From assembly GCA_016710635.1 (NCBI GenBank), contig JADJVL010000010.1, forward strand, positions 124,001-188,000: a stretch of DNA of 64,000 bases, in the 5' to 3' direction. Positions 18,051-26,538 of this stretch are shown piece after piece. Every line of letters starts with the position of its first letter. Position 1 is the stretch's first letter. A program made the translations under genes and the position numbers. The notes under the pieces are model-generated. The model was not told where the DNA came from. It saw only the letters and a program-made list of their open reading frames with translations, and did not search any database. Source of the DNA: Holophagaceae bacterium. GTDB taxonomy: Bacteria > Acidobacteriota > Holophagae > Holophagales > Holophagaceae.

Positions 18051-18821
18051 TCAGAGCCCGAGCATGCTCTTCAGCTGGGGCGTGGCCGCCCGGCTCACCG
18101 CCAGTTCCAGGCCTTCCCCCATCCGCACCACGATGCGGCCTTCGAAGAGCCGCTTGAAGCCGACCACCGCGTCCGGGCGGATGAGCACGTGGCGCTGGAT
18201 CCGGAGGAGGGGAAAGGCCGCGAACTGCAGCTCCACTTCCGCGAGGCTCGTCCAGGAGGTGCGGAAGCGCTGTCCCCCGACCCAGGTCCAGACGACCTCG
18301 TTCTCGACTTCGAAGTGGCTGGCCTTGCGGAATTCGATGAACAGCAGACCCTCACCGGCGCGCACGGGAAAGCGGTTCAGGGCCTTCCCCTTTCCCGGGG
18401 CGGCCTCCTCGGAGCGCCGGCGCTCCCGCAGCCGTTCCAGGGTGAGCCGCACCCGGTCTTCCGTGACGGGCTTCTTGAGGTAGTCCACCGCCGCCTTTTC
18501 GAAGGCTTCGAGGGCGTAGTGGCCGAAGGCGCTGACGAAGACGACCGGCGGCAGGCGCGGTTCCACCTCCATGAGTTCCAGCCCGGACAGGCCCGGCATC
18601 TGGATGTCGAGGAAGATCGCATCCAGAGAGCCCAACGCGTCCAGGGAGGCCCGGAACGCGCGGGCATTGGGGAACTCCCCGGCGAGGCTGCACCCCTGTT
18701 CCACGAGGAGCCTGCCCAGGCGCGCCCGGGCCATCGGCTCGTCGTCTACCAGGGCGACGCGGAGGGGGACTCGAGGCGGTGGCTGGGTTTGAGTTCGAGG
18801 CGCATTTCCGCAATGGTCCAT
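18051..18821 (-). CDS. LytTR-family response regulator
   Basis: A 256-residue two-component regulator. The receiver domain has VALVDDEPMARARL, the phospho-acceptor aspartate in AIFLDIQMPGLSG, and DYLKKPV with the conserved lysine. After a basic linker, a LytTR DNA-binding domain occupies the C-terminal 100 residues (RTSWTSLAEVELQF, LRIQRHVLIRPDAVVGFKR). LytTR regulators often control bacteriocin, virulence or quorum genes. The ATG at 18821 lies 75 bases inside the 3' end of the upstream kinase gene, so the two are coupled. Two RiPP precursor genes lie upstream in the same direction. Confidence 0.93.
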   Translation of the reverse strand: MDHCGNAPRTQTQPPPRVPLRVALVDDEPMARARLGRLLVEQGCSLAGEFPNARAFRASLDALGSLDAIFLDIQMPGLSGLELMEVEPRLPPVVFVSAFGHYALEAFEKAAVDYLKKPVTEDRVRLTLERLRERRRSEEAAPGKGKALNRFPVRAGEGLLFIEFRKASHFEVENEVVWTWVGGQRFRTSWTSLAEVELQFAAFPLLRIQRHVLIRPDAVVGFKRLFEGRIVVRMGEGLELAVSRAATPQLKSMLGL

Positions 18822-19807
18822 GGATCCTCGCGAGTGAGTGTCAACCGGTCGGTGCTGCCGTAGGCAAGGTGCAGGCGGGCTCGGAGGTTCCGGAGGCCGG
18901 TGCCGGTCCGCCTGTTCGGTGCCTGGGCGCCCAGGGCGGCGCCCGTGTTGAGCACCCGCACCCGCACATGACGACCGGCGACGGAGGCCTCGATCCGCAC
19001 GATGCCCCCTTCCTCCGAGGGCCCGATGCCGTGCTTGAGGGCGTTTTCCACGAGGGGCTGCAGCAGCAGCGACGGGGCGGGCACCTCATTGGCCGCTTCG
19101 GCCCAGTTCCATTCGACCTTCAACCGGTCCCCGAAGCGCAACTGCTCGATGGCCAGGTAGTGGCCCAGGAGTTCGGCTTCATCCCGAAGCGGGGCTTCGC
19201 TCCGCTCCCCGTGCTCCAGCAGGAGCTCGAAGAGCTTCGCCAGATCGAGCAGCCTGGCCTCGGCCATGGCCGGATCCCGGCGCACCAGTTCGGAAAGGCT
19301 GTTGAGGGAATTGAAGAAGAGGTGGGGGGCCAGCTGGGATTTGAGCAGGGCCCACTGGGCCTGGCGCGCGCTGCCGCGCTCCCGGCGCATGTGTTCGTAG
19401 GTGGCCACGATCCAGCCCGTCATCACGAAGATGATGGCCACCGCCGCATCGAAGATGAGGCTTGCCGCGGAGAAGGCCCATTCCCCCGAGCCGAGCCAGC
19501 GGTAGAGGACCTCGATGATCACCTGCAGGCCCAACGCCGCGAGCGTGGCCTGGATCAGGCCTCTTCCGAAAGGGGCCAGGGGCCGCTCGTCCCCGGTCCA
19601 CTCCCAGGGCACGGCCGACAGGAAGGTGAAGGTCGCGCTGACGAGCAGCGTGGACAGCAGGTAGAGCCAGGGGAAGGGGTGTCCCAGGCTCAGCTGCTTG
19701 GATATGTACCCCAGGGTCAAGGGCGAGGCGAACACGAACATGCCCAGCCAGGAGGCAGGGCGGCGCAACCGGCTCCGCAGAGTGCGGAGGACTTGGCTTC
19801 GGATCAT
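18746..19807 (-). CDS. LytS/YehU-type sensor histidine kinase
   Basis: Partner of the LytTR regulator. From ATG 19807 (353 residues) it has four predicted transmembrane helices in the first 150 residues, then a His_kinase domain with the acceptor histidine in LKSQLAPHLFFNSLNSLSEL, and an ATPase domain with the N box PLVENALKHG and a G-rich TGTGLRNLRARL. I prefer this start since upstream codons of the open frame read through a terminator hairpin at 19890-19919. There is no large extracellular loop, so the signal may be sensed within the membrane, as with peptide-sensing kinases of this type. Confidence 0.92.
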   Translation of the reverse strand: MIRSQVLRTLRSRLRRPASWLGMFVFASPLTLGYISKQLSLGHPFPWLYLLSTLLVSATFTFLSAVPWEWTGDERPLAPFGRGLIQATLAALGLQVIIEVLYRWLGSGEWAFSAASLIFDAAVAIIFVMTGWIVATYEHMRRERGSARQAQWALLKSQLAPHLFFNSLNSLSELVRRDPAMAEARLLDLAKLFELLLEHGERSEAPLRDEAELLGHYLAIEQLRFGDRLKVEWNWAEAANEVPAPSLLLQPLVENALKHGIGPSEEGGIVRIEASVAGRHVRVRVLNTGAALGAQAPNRRTGTGLRNLRARLHLAYGSTDRLTLTREDPWTIAEMRLELKPSHRLESPSASPW

Positions 19808-19889
19808 CGGGGCTGTCTCGGGGTTCTTCGCCACAATACGGCGCGGGAAGGTGTGTGGGAAGGATTGTCGAAGGAACTGGGCAAACGCG

Positions 19890-19919
19890 AAAAGGGACCT
19901 CTCGATCGAGGCCCCTTTT
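19890..19919. terminator. Hairpin terminator, works in both directions
   Basis: AAAAGGG-A-CCTC and GAGG-CCCCTTTT pair around TCGATC. Both strands end the stem with a T-run. In the leftward direction it should end the RiPP precursor transcript before the kinase gene, so kinase and regulator need their own promoter or read-through. Confidence 0.7.
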
Positions 19920-19949
19920 CGTGCGCTTGCTGCCTGGGAATCTGGCTCT

Positions 19950-20114
19950 TCAGACGCAAGCCAGGGACACAAAACACTTGAGCGTGTTCAAGGGCGGGCA
20001 AACGAGGGTGCAGGCCAGGGTTCTGATGACGTAACCGCCCGCGGCCTGTTCAGCCTCCCCCGCGTGAAGGGCGCGCAGGGTCTCTTTGTTCAAGGAGAGC
20101 TTCTTGGGATTCAT
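19950..20114 (-). CDS. RiPP precursor peptide 2 (class I lanthipeptide-like leader)
   Basis: A 54-residue peptide, start ATG 20114 with AAGGA eight bases upstream. The leader MNPKKLSLNKETLRALHAGE plus AEQAAGG matches the KLxLxKETLRxL...GG pattern known from class I lanthipeptide and related precursors, with a double-Gly cleavage site. The predicted 27-residue core has four Cys, three Thr and one Ser, suited to thioether or disulphide rings. It is a paralogue of the peptide at 20213. No LanB, LanC, radical-SAM or transporter gene is visible nearby, so maturation enzymes must be elsewhere. The leader match makes me fairly sure it is real. Confidence 0.85.
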   Translation of the reverse strand: MNPKKLSLNKETLRALHAGEAEQAAGGYVIRTLACTLVCPPLNTLKCFVSLACV

Positions 20115-20212
20115 GGTGTTCCTTTTTGAATCGATGCGAGGACTGCTGAGGATTCTCCGGATTCTGTGAAGGACCCAGGGACAAGACTCAGGACACGGCC
20201 GTGGCCCAGCCC

Positions 20213-20404
20213 TCAGTCCGGATGGGGCGAGGGGTCGCCGCACGCGAAGGTGACCCGCGTGATGATGGTCGTGGTCGGGATGGGACAGATGACGGTGCGG
20301 CAGAACAGGGTGACGAAGTTCAGTCCACCCGCGGCCTGATCGACTTCGTCGGATCGGAGGACGCGCAGGGTTTCCCTGTTCAGGGAGAGCTTCTTCGCAT
20401 TCAT
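20213..20404 (-). CDS. RiPP precursor peptide 1 (class I lanthipeptide-like leader)
   Basis: A 63-residue peptide, start ATG 20404 preceded by AAGGAG. The leader MNAKKLSLNRETLRVLRSDE followed by VDQAAGG is nearly the same as in peptide 2, while the core differs strongly: about 36 residues with three Cys, a Thr-Thr-Thr run (PIPTTTIITR) and a polar end GDPSPHPD. Conserved leader with divergent core is typical for RiPP families. It is upstream of peptide 2 by 98 bases and likely co-transcribed with it. Unlike peptide 2, the core is hydrophobic then acidic/proline-rich at the end. Confidence 0.85.
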   Translation of the reverse strand: MNAKKLSLNRETLRVLRSDEVDQAAGGLNFVTLFCRTVICPIPTTTIITRVTFACGDPSPHPD

Positions 20405-20661
20405 GGGACTCCTTATGGAGATGAAGGGAGGTGAGGGGGCGTGGGCTCTTGCGCGCTTCCGCGCGGTGAGTCGCGCCTTGGGGGGTTTGGAGGAGTCTCA
20501 TTCCAAAGCCGCCTCAAGTCACTTAGGCGCCGACGAAGCCCGCCGGGGCCACGGCCAGGGCCGCGCCTGCACCGCCGAAACCCAGAAATCCACCGCTGAA
20601 GCGAAGGGCCGGCCGCCCGGGCGTGAAGAAAATCCGTTCCTGCAAGCCGTCCTGCGCCCGC

Positions 20662-21957
20662 CTACTTCATCGCGTCGTAGCGCTTCTTCAGCGCGAGGTA
20701 CTCCCGGTAGACCTCGGTCATCTCCCGGGAGGCGGCGGCGTCGTGGCCTCCGCTGCGGTCCAGCTGGGCCTTCAGTTCCCGGTGCCGCTCCCGCAGGGCG
20801 TTCAGCCGGGATTCGAGGCCCTTCTTCGATTCGGCGGGGGCGGGATTGTTGTCGAACATGGCGTCCGGCGGCGCATGGAGCTTCCGCCCACCCGCGGCGG
20901 GGGGCGGCGGGGCGGGGGCCTTCGCTGGCGGCTTCGCGGCGGGCCTGGCGGGCGGTTTGGCCGGCGGTGCTGCAGGCGGCACCGGCGCTTCCTGCACGGT
21001 GACCCTGCAGCTCCCACTGCGCTTGCGGGAATGGCGGTCGGTGACCATCACCGTGAGCACCTCGTTCCGCGTGGCCTTGCGGGCCAGGGCGCGGCCCGTG
21101 TGGCCCAGAGGAGCGCCGTCGGCGTACCACGCGTAGGTGTAGAGGCTCTCCCGGTTCGGCGCGGAGGGCGTGTCGAAGGCGCCGCCCCGCGGATTGGCGG
21201 AAACGGTGAAGGTCTCGCCCTTCTTCGGCGTCTGGACCATGGGGATCGTGGTCACCACGAAATCGGCATTGTCGAGGGCCGCTTCCACCACCTTCTGCGT
21301 CTCGGCCACTTCCTGGGCCGCGTCGGCCAGGTCCATGGGGACACCGTCCCGTCCCGTGATGCGCATGTCCCCGTACGCCGCCGGGTAGTTCTGGCGGTAC
21401 TCGTTGAAGCCCTTGATCAGGTCGCGGAGCTTCGCCGCCGCGGCTTCGCGCTCGGCCTCGCTGCCCGTGCCCATCTGGCCGCGCAGGTTCTGGATCCAGT
21501 CGTAGTAGGACTGGAAGCCCGCGCGCCAGCCGGCCACCTCGTGGGGGCAGCCCGCCCCCAGGACCCGCCGGATGTTGGACCCGATGACGAAGGGGGTGCT
21601 CTGCTGCGCGTGGACCTGCTCATGCTTCAGGGTGGCCACCCAGTCCGCCGTGGCCTTGAAGTTCTGCCTGCCGTCGGCGCGATGGACCTGCTGGAGGAGG
21701 GCTGGATTCAGGGTGATGACCTGGGTGTCCGTGTTGGTGTCGGCATTGTCGTTGTCGGGCACCGGGGCGATGCGGATGGTCCCGTTCTCGAAGCCGCGCT
21801 TAACGGCGTCCGCGTTGGCGTCCCCTTCCATGCGCCGAATGAAGGACACGATGGCGTTCACCGCCGGCTGGTGCTGGGCCGGAAGGCCCTGGGCCCCAAG
21901 CGCGCCCGCCAGGAGGGCGAGGGAAGCGGCCAGGACCACGCGACGGCTTGGGAGCAT
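20662..21957 (-). CDS. Secreted protein with HEXXH motif (possible metallopeptidase)
   Basis: A 431-residue exported protein: signal peptide at 1-22 (LAASLALLAGALGAQG). Around residues 110-118 there is TLKHEQVHAQQ, an HEXXH zinc-binding motif, with a possible third ligand in GCPHEVAGWRAG downstream. A beta-rich PKD-like part follows (TYAWYADGAPLGHTGRAL, about 270-330), then a Pro/Ala/Lys-rich linker and a C-terminal coiled coil (SRLNALRERHRELKAQL). The motif suggests a peptidase but no family is recognised, and the region before it does not resemble a known protease. Start ATG 21957. Confidence 0.78.
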   Translation of the reverse strand: MLPSRRVVLAASLALLAGALGAQGLPAQHQPAVNAIVSFIRRMEGDANADAVKRGFENGTIRIAPVPDNDNADTNTDTQVITLNPALLQQVHRADGRQNFKATADWVATLKHEQVHAQQSTPFVIGSNIRRVLGAGCPHEVAGWRAGFQSYYDWIQNLRGQMGTGSEAEREAAAAKLRDLIKGFNEYRQNYPAAYGDMRITGRDGVPMDLADAAQEVAETQKVVEAALDNADFVVTTIPMVQTPKKGETFTVSANPRGGAFDTPSAPNRESLYTYAWYADGAPLGHTGRALARKATRNEVLTVMVTDRHSRKRSGSCRVTVQEAPVPPAAPPAKPPARPAAKPPAKAPAPPPPAAGGRKLHAPPDAMFDNNPAPAESKKGLESRLNALRERHRELKAQLDRSGGHDAAASREMTEVYREYLALKKRYDAMK

Positions 21958-22028
21958 GGGTCCTCCGGGACGAGGGACTCTTGACGCGGAGCATAGCCAG
22001 GACGAGGTGCGTCGCGGATCACGGCCGC

Positions 22029-22034
22029 TACACT
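22029..22034 (+). promoter_or_regulatory. Candidate -10 box
   Basis: TACACT 18 bases before the FHA-gene ATG at 22053; no clear -35. Part of the TAnACT set. Confidence 0.35.
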
Positions 22035-22052
22035 CCTCCCCGAGGCGAACCC

Positions 22053-22755
22053 ATGGCCCAGCTGCGCGTCTTCTCCCCGGACGGGCCCCAGGCCCAGGGT
22101 CAGGTCGTTCCGCTGCTCCGGGACCAGCTGGTGATCGGCCGGGACCCGGGCTGCGACCTGGTGCTCCAGGGCGCGGGCGCCTCCCGCCGCCACCTCCAGC
22201 TCACGCGGGGCCCGGCGGGCTGGACCCTCCTGGACCTCGGCAGCGCCAACGGCACCCTGGTGCAGGGCCAGCGGGTCCAGAGCCACCCGTTGCGCCACGG
22301 GGATGCGATCCAGCTGGGGGACTCGCGCCTGGTCTTCGAGGACGCCCCGGTTCCCGGGGTGCCCGCAGCCTCCGACGGCCCCACCGCCCCCACCGGCCCC
22401 ACCGCCCCCAGCGGCCCCGCGTTGTTCCCGGTGCGGCGCCCCCTCGGCTCCGGGGAGCCGGTTCTGCGGAGGCTGCGGCCAGCCCCTCGCCGGACCGCCG
22501 CCCCCGGCTCCGAAAAAGAAGCGCGGGGGCTGCCTCTGGCTCGCGGGCTGCGGCTGCCTGCTGGCGGTCCTGCTCCTCGGCGCGCTGACGGCCTTCATCC
22601 TGTGGCGGGCCGGCGGCCTCGAGGGGCTTACCCGGCGAAGCATCCACCTGCCCCAGGCTGGGCGCCGGGAGCCCATCCGGAGTCCAGGCTCCGGTCCCGA
22701 GCGCGGAGCCCTGGCCTTCCCCGGCCTGACCCAGAGGCCTCAACTGCCGAGGTAA
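22053..22755 (+). pseudogene. FHA - zinc ribbon - membrane anchor protein, frameshifted
   Basis: The first 95 codons from ATG 22053 encode an FHA domain (LVIGRDPGCDLVLQGAGASR, LDLGSANGTLVQGQ). In the next frame (+1) follows a proline run, a zinc ribbon CSRCGAPSAPGSRFCGGCG and a membrane helix (CLLAVLLLGALTAFILW), ending at 22755. The two parts clearly belong to one protein, so the frame is broken once within the C-rich repeat at about 22340-22415 (one base too many or two too few). This may be real decay or a consensus error in a homopolymer-rich stretch; the next gene is much more heavily broken. Confidence 0.75.
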
Positions 22756-22790
22756 ACGCGCTAAGGTGGTCCGATCCCCCCGGAGTCCCC

Positions 22791-25650
22791 ATGCGCGCCG
22801 CCCTTTTCGCGACCGTCTGCCTCGCCGCCTTCCTCCCCGCGGGCGCCCAGTCCCCCCAGGGCTACTACCGCTCCCCGGCGCTCCATCACGACACGGTGGT
22901 CTTCACCGCGGAAGGCGACCTCTGGACCGTGCCGGTGGGCGGCGGGCAGGCCCGGCGGCTCACCAGCCACGCCGGGGAGGAGCACCGCGCGGCCATCTCC
23001 CCGGATGGCCGCACGGTGGCCTTCACGGCGAGCTACGAGGGCGTGTCCGAGGTCTATGCGATGCCCCTGGCAGCGGGCCTGCCCCGGCGCCTCACCTATG
23101 AAGGCGGCGGCGCGGGGGTCGTGGGCTGGACGCCGGAAGGCCGCGTGCTCTACGCGAGCCGCAGCGGTTCCACCCTCCCCGACACCCAACTGCGGACCCT
23201 TGATCCCGCCACCGGGCGCAGCGAGGCCGTGCCCCTGTCCCAGGCCTTCGAAGGCGCCTTCGACGGACGCCGCCGCCTCTTCTTTGCCCGCGTCAACCAG
23301 AACAGCGCCACCCCGGGAGCGGTGGGTCAAGAACCCCATGGAATGGATCGCCACCGCGCGGCTCTCCCCCGGCGGCGACCGGGTGGTGCTGACGGCGCGG
23401 GGCCAGCTCTTCGTGGCCCCGGTGGGCGCGGGGCGCCTCGTGGAGGCCAGCCGCGCCCCCGGCGTGCGCTACCGGGACGGCCGCTTCATGCCCGACGGGA
23501 AGAGCCTGCTGGCCCTTTCGGACGAAAGCGGCGAGGTGGAGGCCTGGACCCTGCCCGCCAATGGCGTCGGCGGCCGGACTCGGCTCACCACCGATGGCAA
23601 GGTCCTCCGCTGGACCGCCCTGCCCTCCCCCGACGGCGCCTGGCTCGCCACCCGGGACAAGGACCACGAGCTCTGGCTGCTGAACCGCGCCAGCGGGCGG
23701 CAGGCGAAGGTGGCCACCTCGCCCCAGGGCGACATCGAGGATCTCGCCTGGAGCCCCGATGGCGCCTACCTCGCCTTCGTGATGGCCGCGCAGAACAGCT
23801 TCTCCCCGCATCCACCTCCACCAGCCCGCCACCGCGAGACCAAGGTCCTCACCTCCGACCGCTTCGACAGCCGCGCGCCGGTCTGGAGCCCCGACGGAAA
23901 GTGGCTCTACTACCTGTCCGACCGCAGCCTCCAGTCCCTCGTGCGCGCCCCCTGGGGCAACCGGAACCCGGAACCCTTCTTCGACCGGCAGACGAAGGTC
24001 TACCAGGTGGCCCTGGCCAAGGGCCTGCGCTCGCCCTTCGCGCCGGCGGACGAACTGCACGAGGTGAAGGAGGAGAAGAAGGACGGCAAGGCCCCCGTCA
24101 AGGTCGAGATCGCCTGGGGCGGCCTGGAAGGTCGCACCACCGACGTGCCCCTGCCCCCGGGCAACTACTCGGAGCTGGACACGGACGGCAGCGGCTCTTC
24201 GTGCTCTCCGCGGAGACCACGGTGGAGCGCAAGCGGGCCCTGCGCAGCCTCGCCATAGACTCCAAGAACCCCCAGCCCGAGACCGTCCTCGAGGACGTCA
24301 AGGGCTACGACCTGAGCGCCGACGGCAAGAAGCTGCTGGCCTGGAAGGGCAACGACCTGCTGGTCTTCGACGCGGGCGCCAAGCCCGACCCCGTAAAGTC
24401 CTCCAGAATCTGAAGGATCAGCGCCTTCCTCGATCCGAAGGAGGAAAGCTGGGCGTCAGATGTTCACCGAGGCCTGGCGCTCCACCGCGACTACTTTCTA
24501 CGACCGGGGCATGCACCGGCTGGACTGGCCCGCCCTGCGTGCGAAATACCTACCCCTGGTGGACCGCGTCACGGACCGCGCCGAGCTCAACGACATCCTC
24601 TTCCAGATGATAGGCGAGCTGTCGGCCCTGCATACCTTCGTGCGGGGCGGTGATGCCCAGCCCTCGCCGGACCGGCCGGAAGTCGGCGCGCTGGAGCGGT
24701 TCTCGAGTTCGCGGAGGGCGGCTTCCGCGTGGCCCGGACCTCTTCCCGTCTGATCCCGACCTGCCGGAGTTGCGTGCGCAGCCCTGGCCCGGCCGGGGCG
24801 GATGTGGCCGAAGCTGGGCGAGGGTCATCGAGCCGGTGAACGGCGCCTCCGCCGCCGGCCTGCCCGATCTCCGGGCCCTTCTGCGCAACCAGGCCGGCAA
24901 GCAGGTGCTGCTGCGGATCAGGAGCAAGGCCGGCACGACCCGGGACGCCATCGTGGTGCCCCAGACCCAGGCCCAGGAGGCGGACCTGCGCTACCACGCC
25001 TGGGAGCTGGAGCGCCGGCACCGGGTGGAGCAGGCCGGCGCCGGAGCCCTGGGCTACGTGCATCTCCGGGCCATGGGGCCCGAGGATGTCGCCCAGTGGG
25101 CGCGGGACTTCTATCCCGTGGTGGACCGCCAGGGCCTGATCCTGGACGTGCGCCACAACCGGGGCGGCAACATCGACAGCTGGATCCTGGAGAAGCTGCT
25201 GCGGAAGGCCTGGTTCTACTGGCAGCCCCGCCTCGGCCAGCCCTACTGGAACATGCAGGACGCCTTCCGCGGCCACCTGGTGGTGCTCTGCGACGAGTAC
25301 ACCGCCTCCGATGGCGAAGCCTTTGCCGAAGGCTTCCGCCGCCTGGGCCTGGGCAAGCTCATCGGCACCCGCACCTGGGGCGGCGAGATCTGGGCTCGTC
25401 CTCCAACATCCTCGTGACCGGGGCATCGCCTCCGCCGCGGAGACCGGCGTCTACGGCCCCGAAGGGGCATGGCTCATCGAAGGCCACGGCGTCGAACCGA
25501 CCTCATCGTGGACAACCCGCCCCACGCCACCTTCGGCGGGCGCGGACGCCCAGCACGCCGCCATCGCGCATCTGAAAGCGCTCATCGCGAGCGACCCGGA
25601 GGCCGGTGCCGAAGGCTCCCGCCTATCCTGACATGCGCTGGCCGAAGTAG
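22791..25650 (+). pseudogene. Tricorn-like S41 peptidase, multiply frameshifted
   Basis: Fragments in different frames, in correct order, match a periplasmic tricorn-like protease. There is a signal peptide from ATG 22791 (MRAALFATVCLAAFLPAGA), beta-propeller blades (GDLWTVPVGGGQARRLT; later SPDGDRVVL-like and WSPDGKWLYYLSDR), the core-domain start (MFTEAWRSTATTFYDRGMH near 24460), a PDZ remnant, and the S41 catalytic part (YVHLRAMG, LDVRHNRGGNIDSW, and TASDGEAF with the nucleophile serine). The frame changes at about 23310, 24195, 24420, 24790, 25395 and near the end (25500-25620); the original stop is probably TAG 25648-25650. Judged against family members from memory, a propeller stretch is also missing near 23310. 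It is a pseudogene unless this stretch was badly assembled. Confidence 0.85.
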
Positions 25651-25739
25651 GGGCGACCGCCGCCTACACTTCGCGCTGTCCCGGCGCCTTCCGGAACGGT
25701 GACGCCAGAATGCCCGGCAGCCCGCGCCAATCCTGTTCC

Positions 25740-26486
25740 TCATAACCGTCCAGGCCCAGGGCGATCTCCTCGGCTTTTCCTGCAGCCGGAAGGAACTGAA
25801 GAGCCGGTCCTATACGACAGGAAGCTCGTGTAGTTGGAGTCGGTCTCCGGCTGCAGGCGGGAGTGGTGCACGACGTGCATCCAGGGGGTGACGATGAGCC
25901 AGCGCAGGCTGCGATCCGCCCAGCCCGGAATGCCGAGGTTGCTGTGGTGGAAGAGGATCACCGGCAGGGAGACGGTCTCGTAGAGCAGGAGCTCCGGCAG
26001 CTTGATTCCCAGCAGCGGCAGCACCGCGAGGCGCGCGAGAAAGGAGAAAAGCATCTCCACCGTGTGGAAGCGCACGCCGGTGCTGGCGTCCATGTCCGCG
26101 TCCGAATGGTGCACCGCGTGGAAGCGCCACAGCAGCGGCACCCGATGGTTGAAGCGGTGCCACCAGTACTGCCAGCAGTCCAGCAGCAGGAGGGCGCCCG
26201 CGGCGTGGAGCCATGCCGGCAGCGCCATGAGGTTCAGCAGGCCGAAGGAATGCGCCTGCGCCCAGGCCGTGACCCCCAGGATCCCGAAGGCGAGGCCCAC
26301 CGCGATGGCGCCGTTGAGCAGCGCCAGCAGGAGGTTTGTCGCGTTGTGGCTGAGGCGTCGGGTGCGGCCGGGATACATGGGCGCCACCGTCTCCATGGTC
26401 CAGAGGACCGCCAGCGCGGCGATGGCCAGGACTTGCCGGGCGTGCTGGACGAGGAAGGCCGGAAGGGCTCCCGGCAGGACCATCAC
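25740..26486 (-). CDS. Sterol desaturase / fatty acid hydroxylase family protein, broken C-terminus
   Basis: A membrane di-iron enzyme family that oxidises lipids. From ATG 26486 there are 248 codons with several helices and the His clusters WWHRFNHRVPLLWRFHAVHH and WMHVVHHSRLQPETDSNY. After the last motif the frame changes: other frames hold the expected continuation (RLFSSFRLQE, then EEIALGLDGYEEQDW, then a natural end at a TAG at 25664-25666). Two shifts at about 25745-25800 thus replace the last 40 residues. All His motifs precede the break, so activity might survive. It converges on the tricorn pseudogene, which is also frameshifted. Confidence 0.8.
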   Translation of the reverse strand: MMVLPGALPAFLVQHARQVLAIAALAVLWTMETVAPMYPGRTRRLSHNATNLLLALLNGAIAVGLAFGILGVTAWAQAHSFGLLNLMALPAWLHAAGALLLLDCWQYWWHRFNHRVPLLWRFHAVHHSDADMDASTGVRFHTVEMLFSFLARLAVLPLLGIKLPELLLYETVSLPVILFHHSNLGIPGWADRSLRWLIVTPWMHVVHHSRLQPETDSNYTSFLSYRTGSSVPSGCRKSRGDRPGPGRL

Positions 26487-26526
26487 AGCGCCCCGCCGCC
26501 CGGGAGAACAGGCGGCGCGGCCGGGC

Positions 26527-26532
26527 TACACT
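26527..26532 (+). promoter_or_regulatory. Candidate -10 box close to the ABC ATPase start
   Basis: TACACT only six bases before the ATG at 26539. If used, the transcript would have almost no leader; the GGGAGG between box and ATG touches the start codon, so it is badly spaced as a ribosome binding site. Confidence 0.35.
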
Positions 26533-26538
26533 GGGAGG

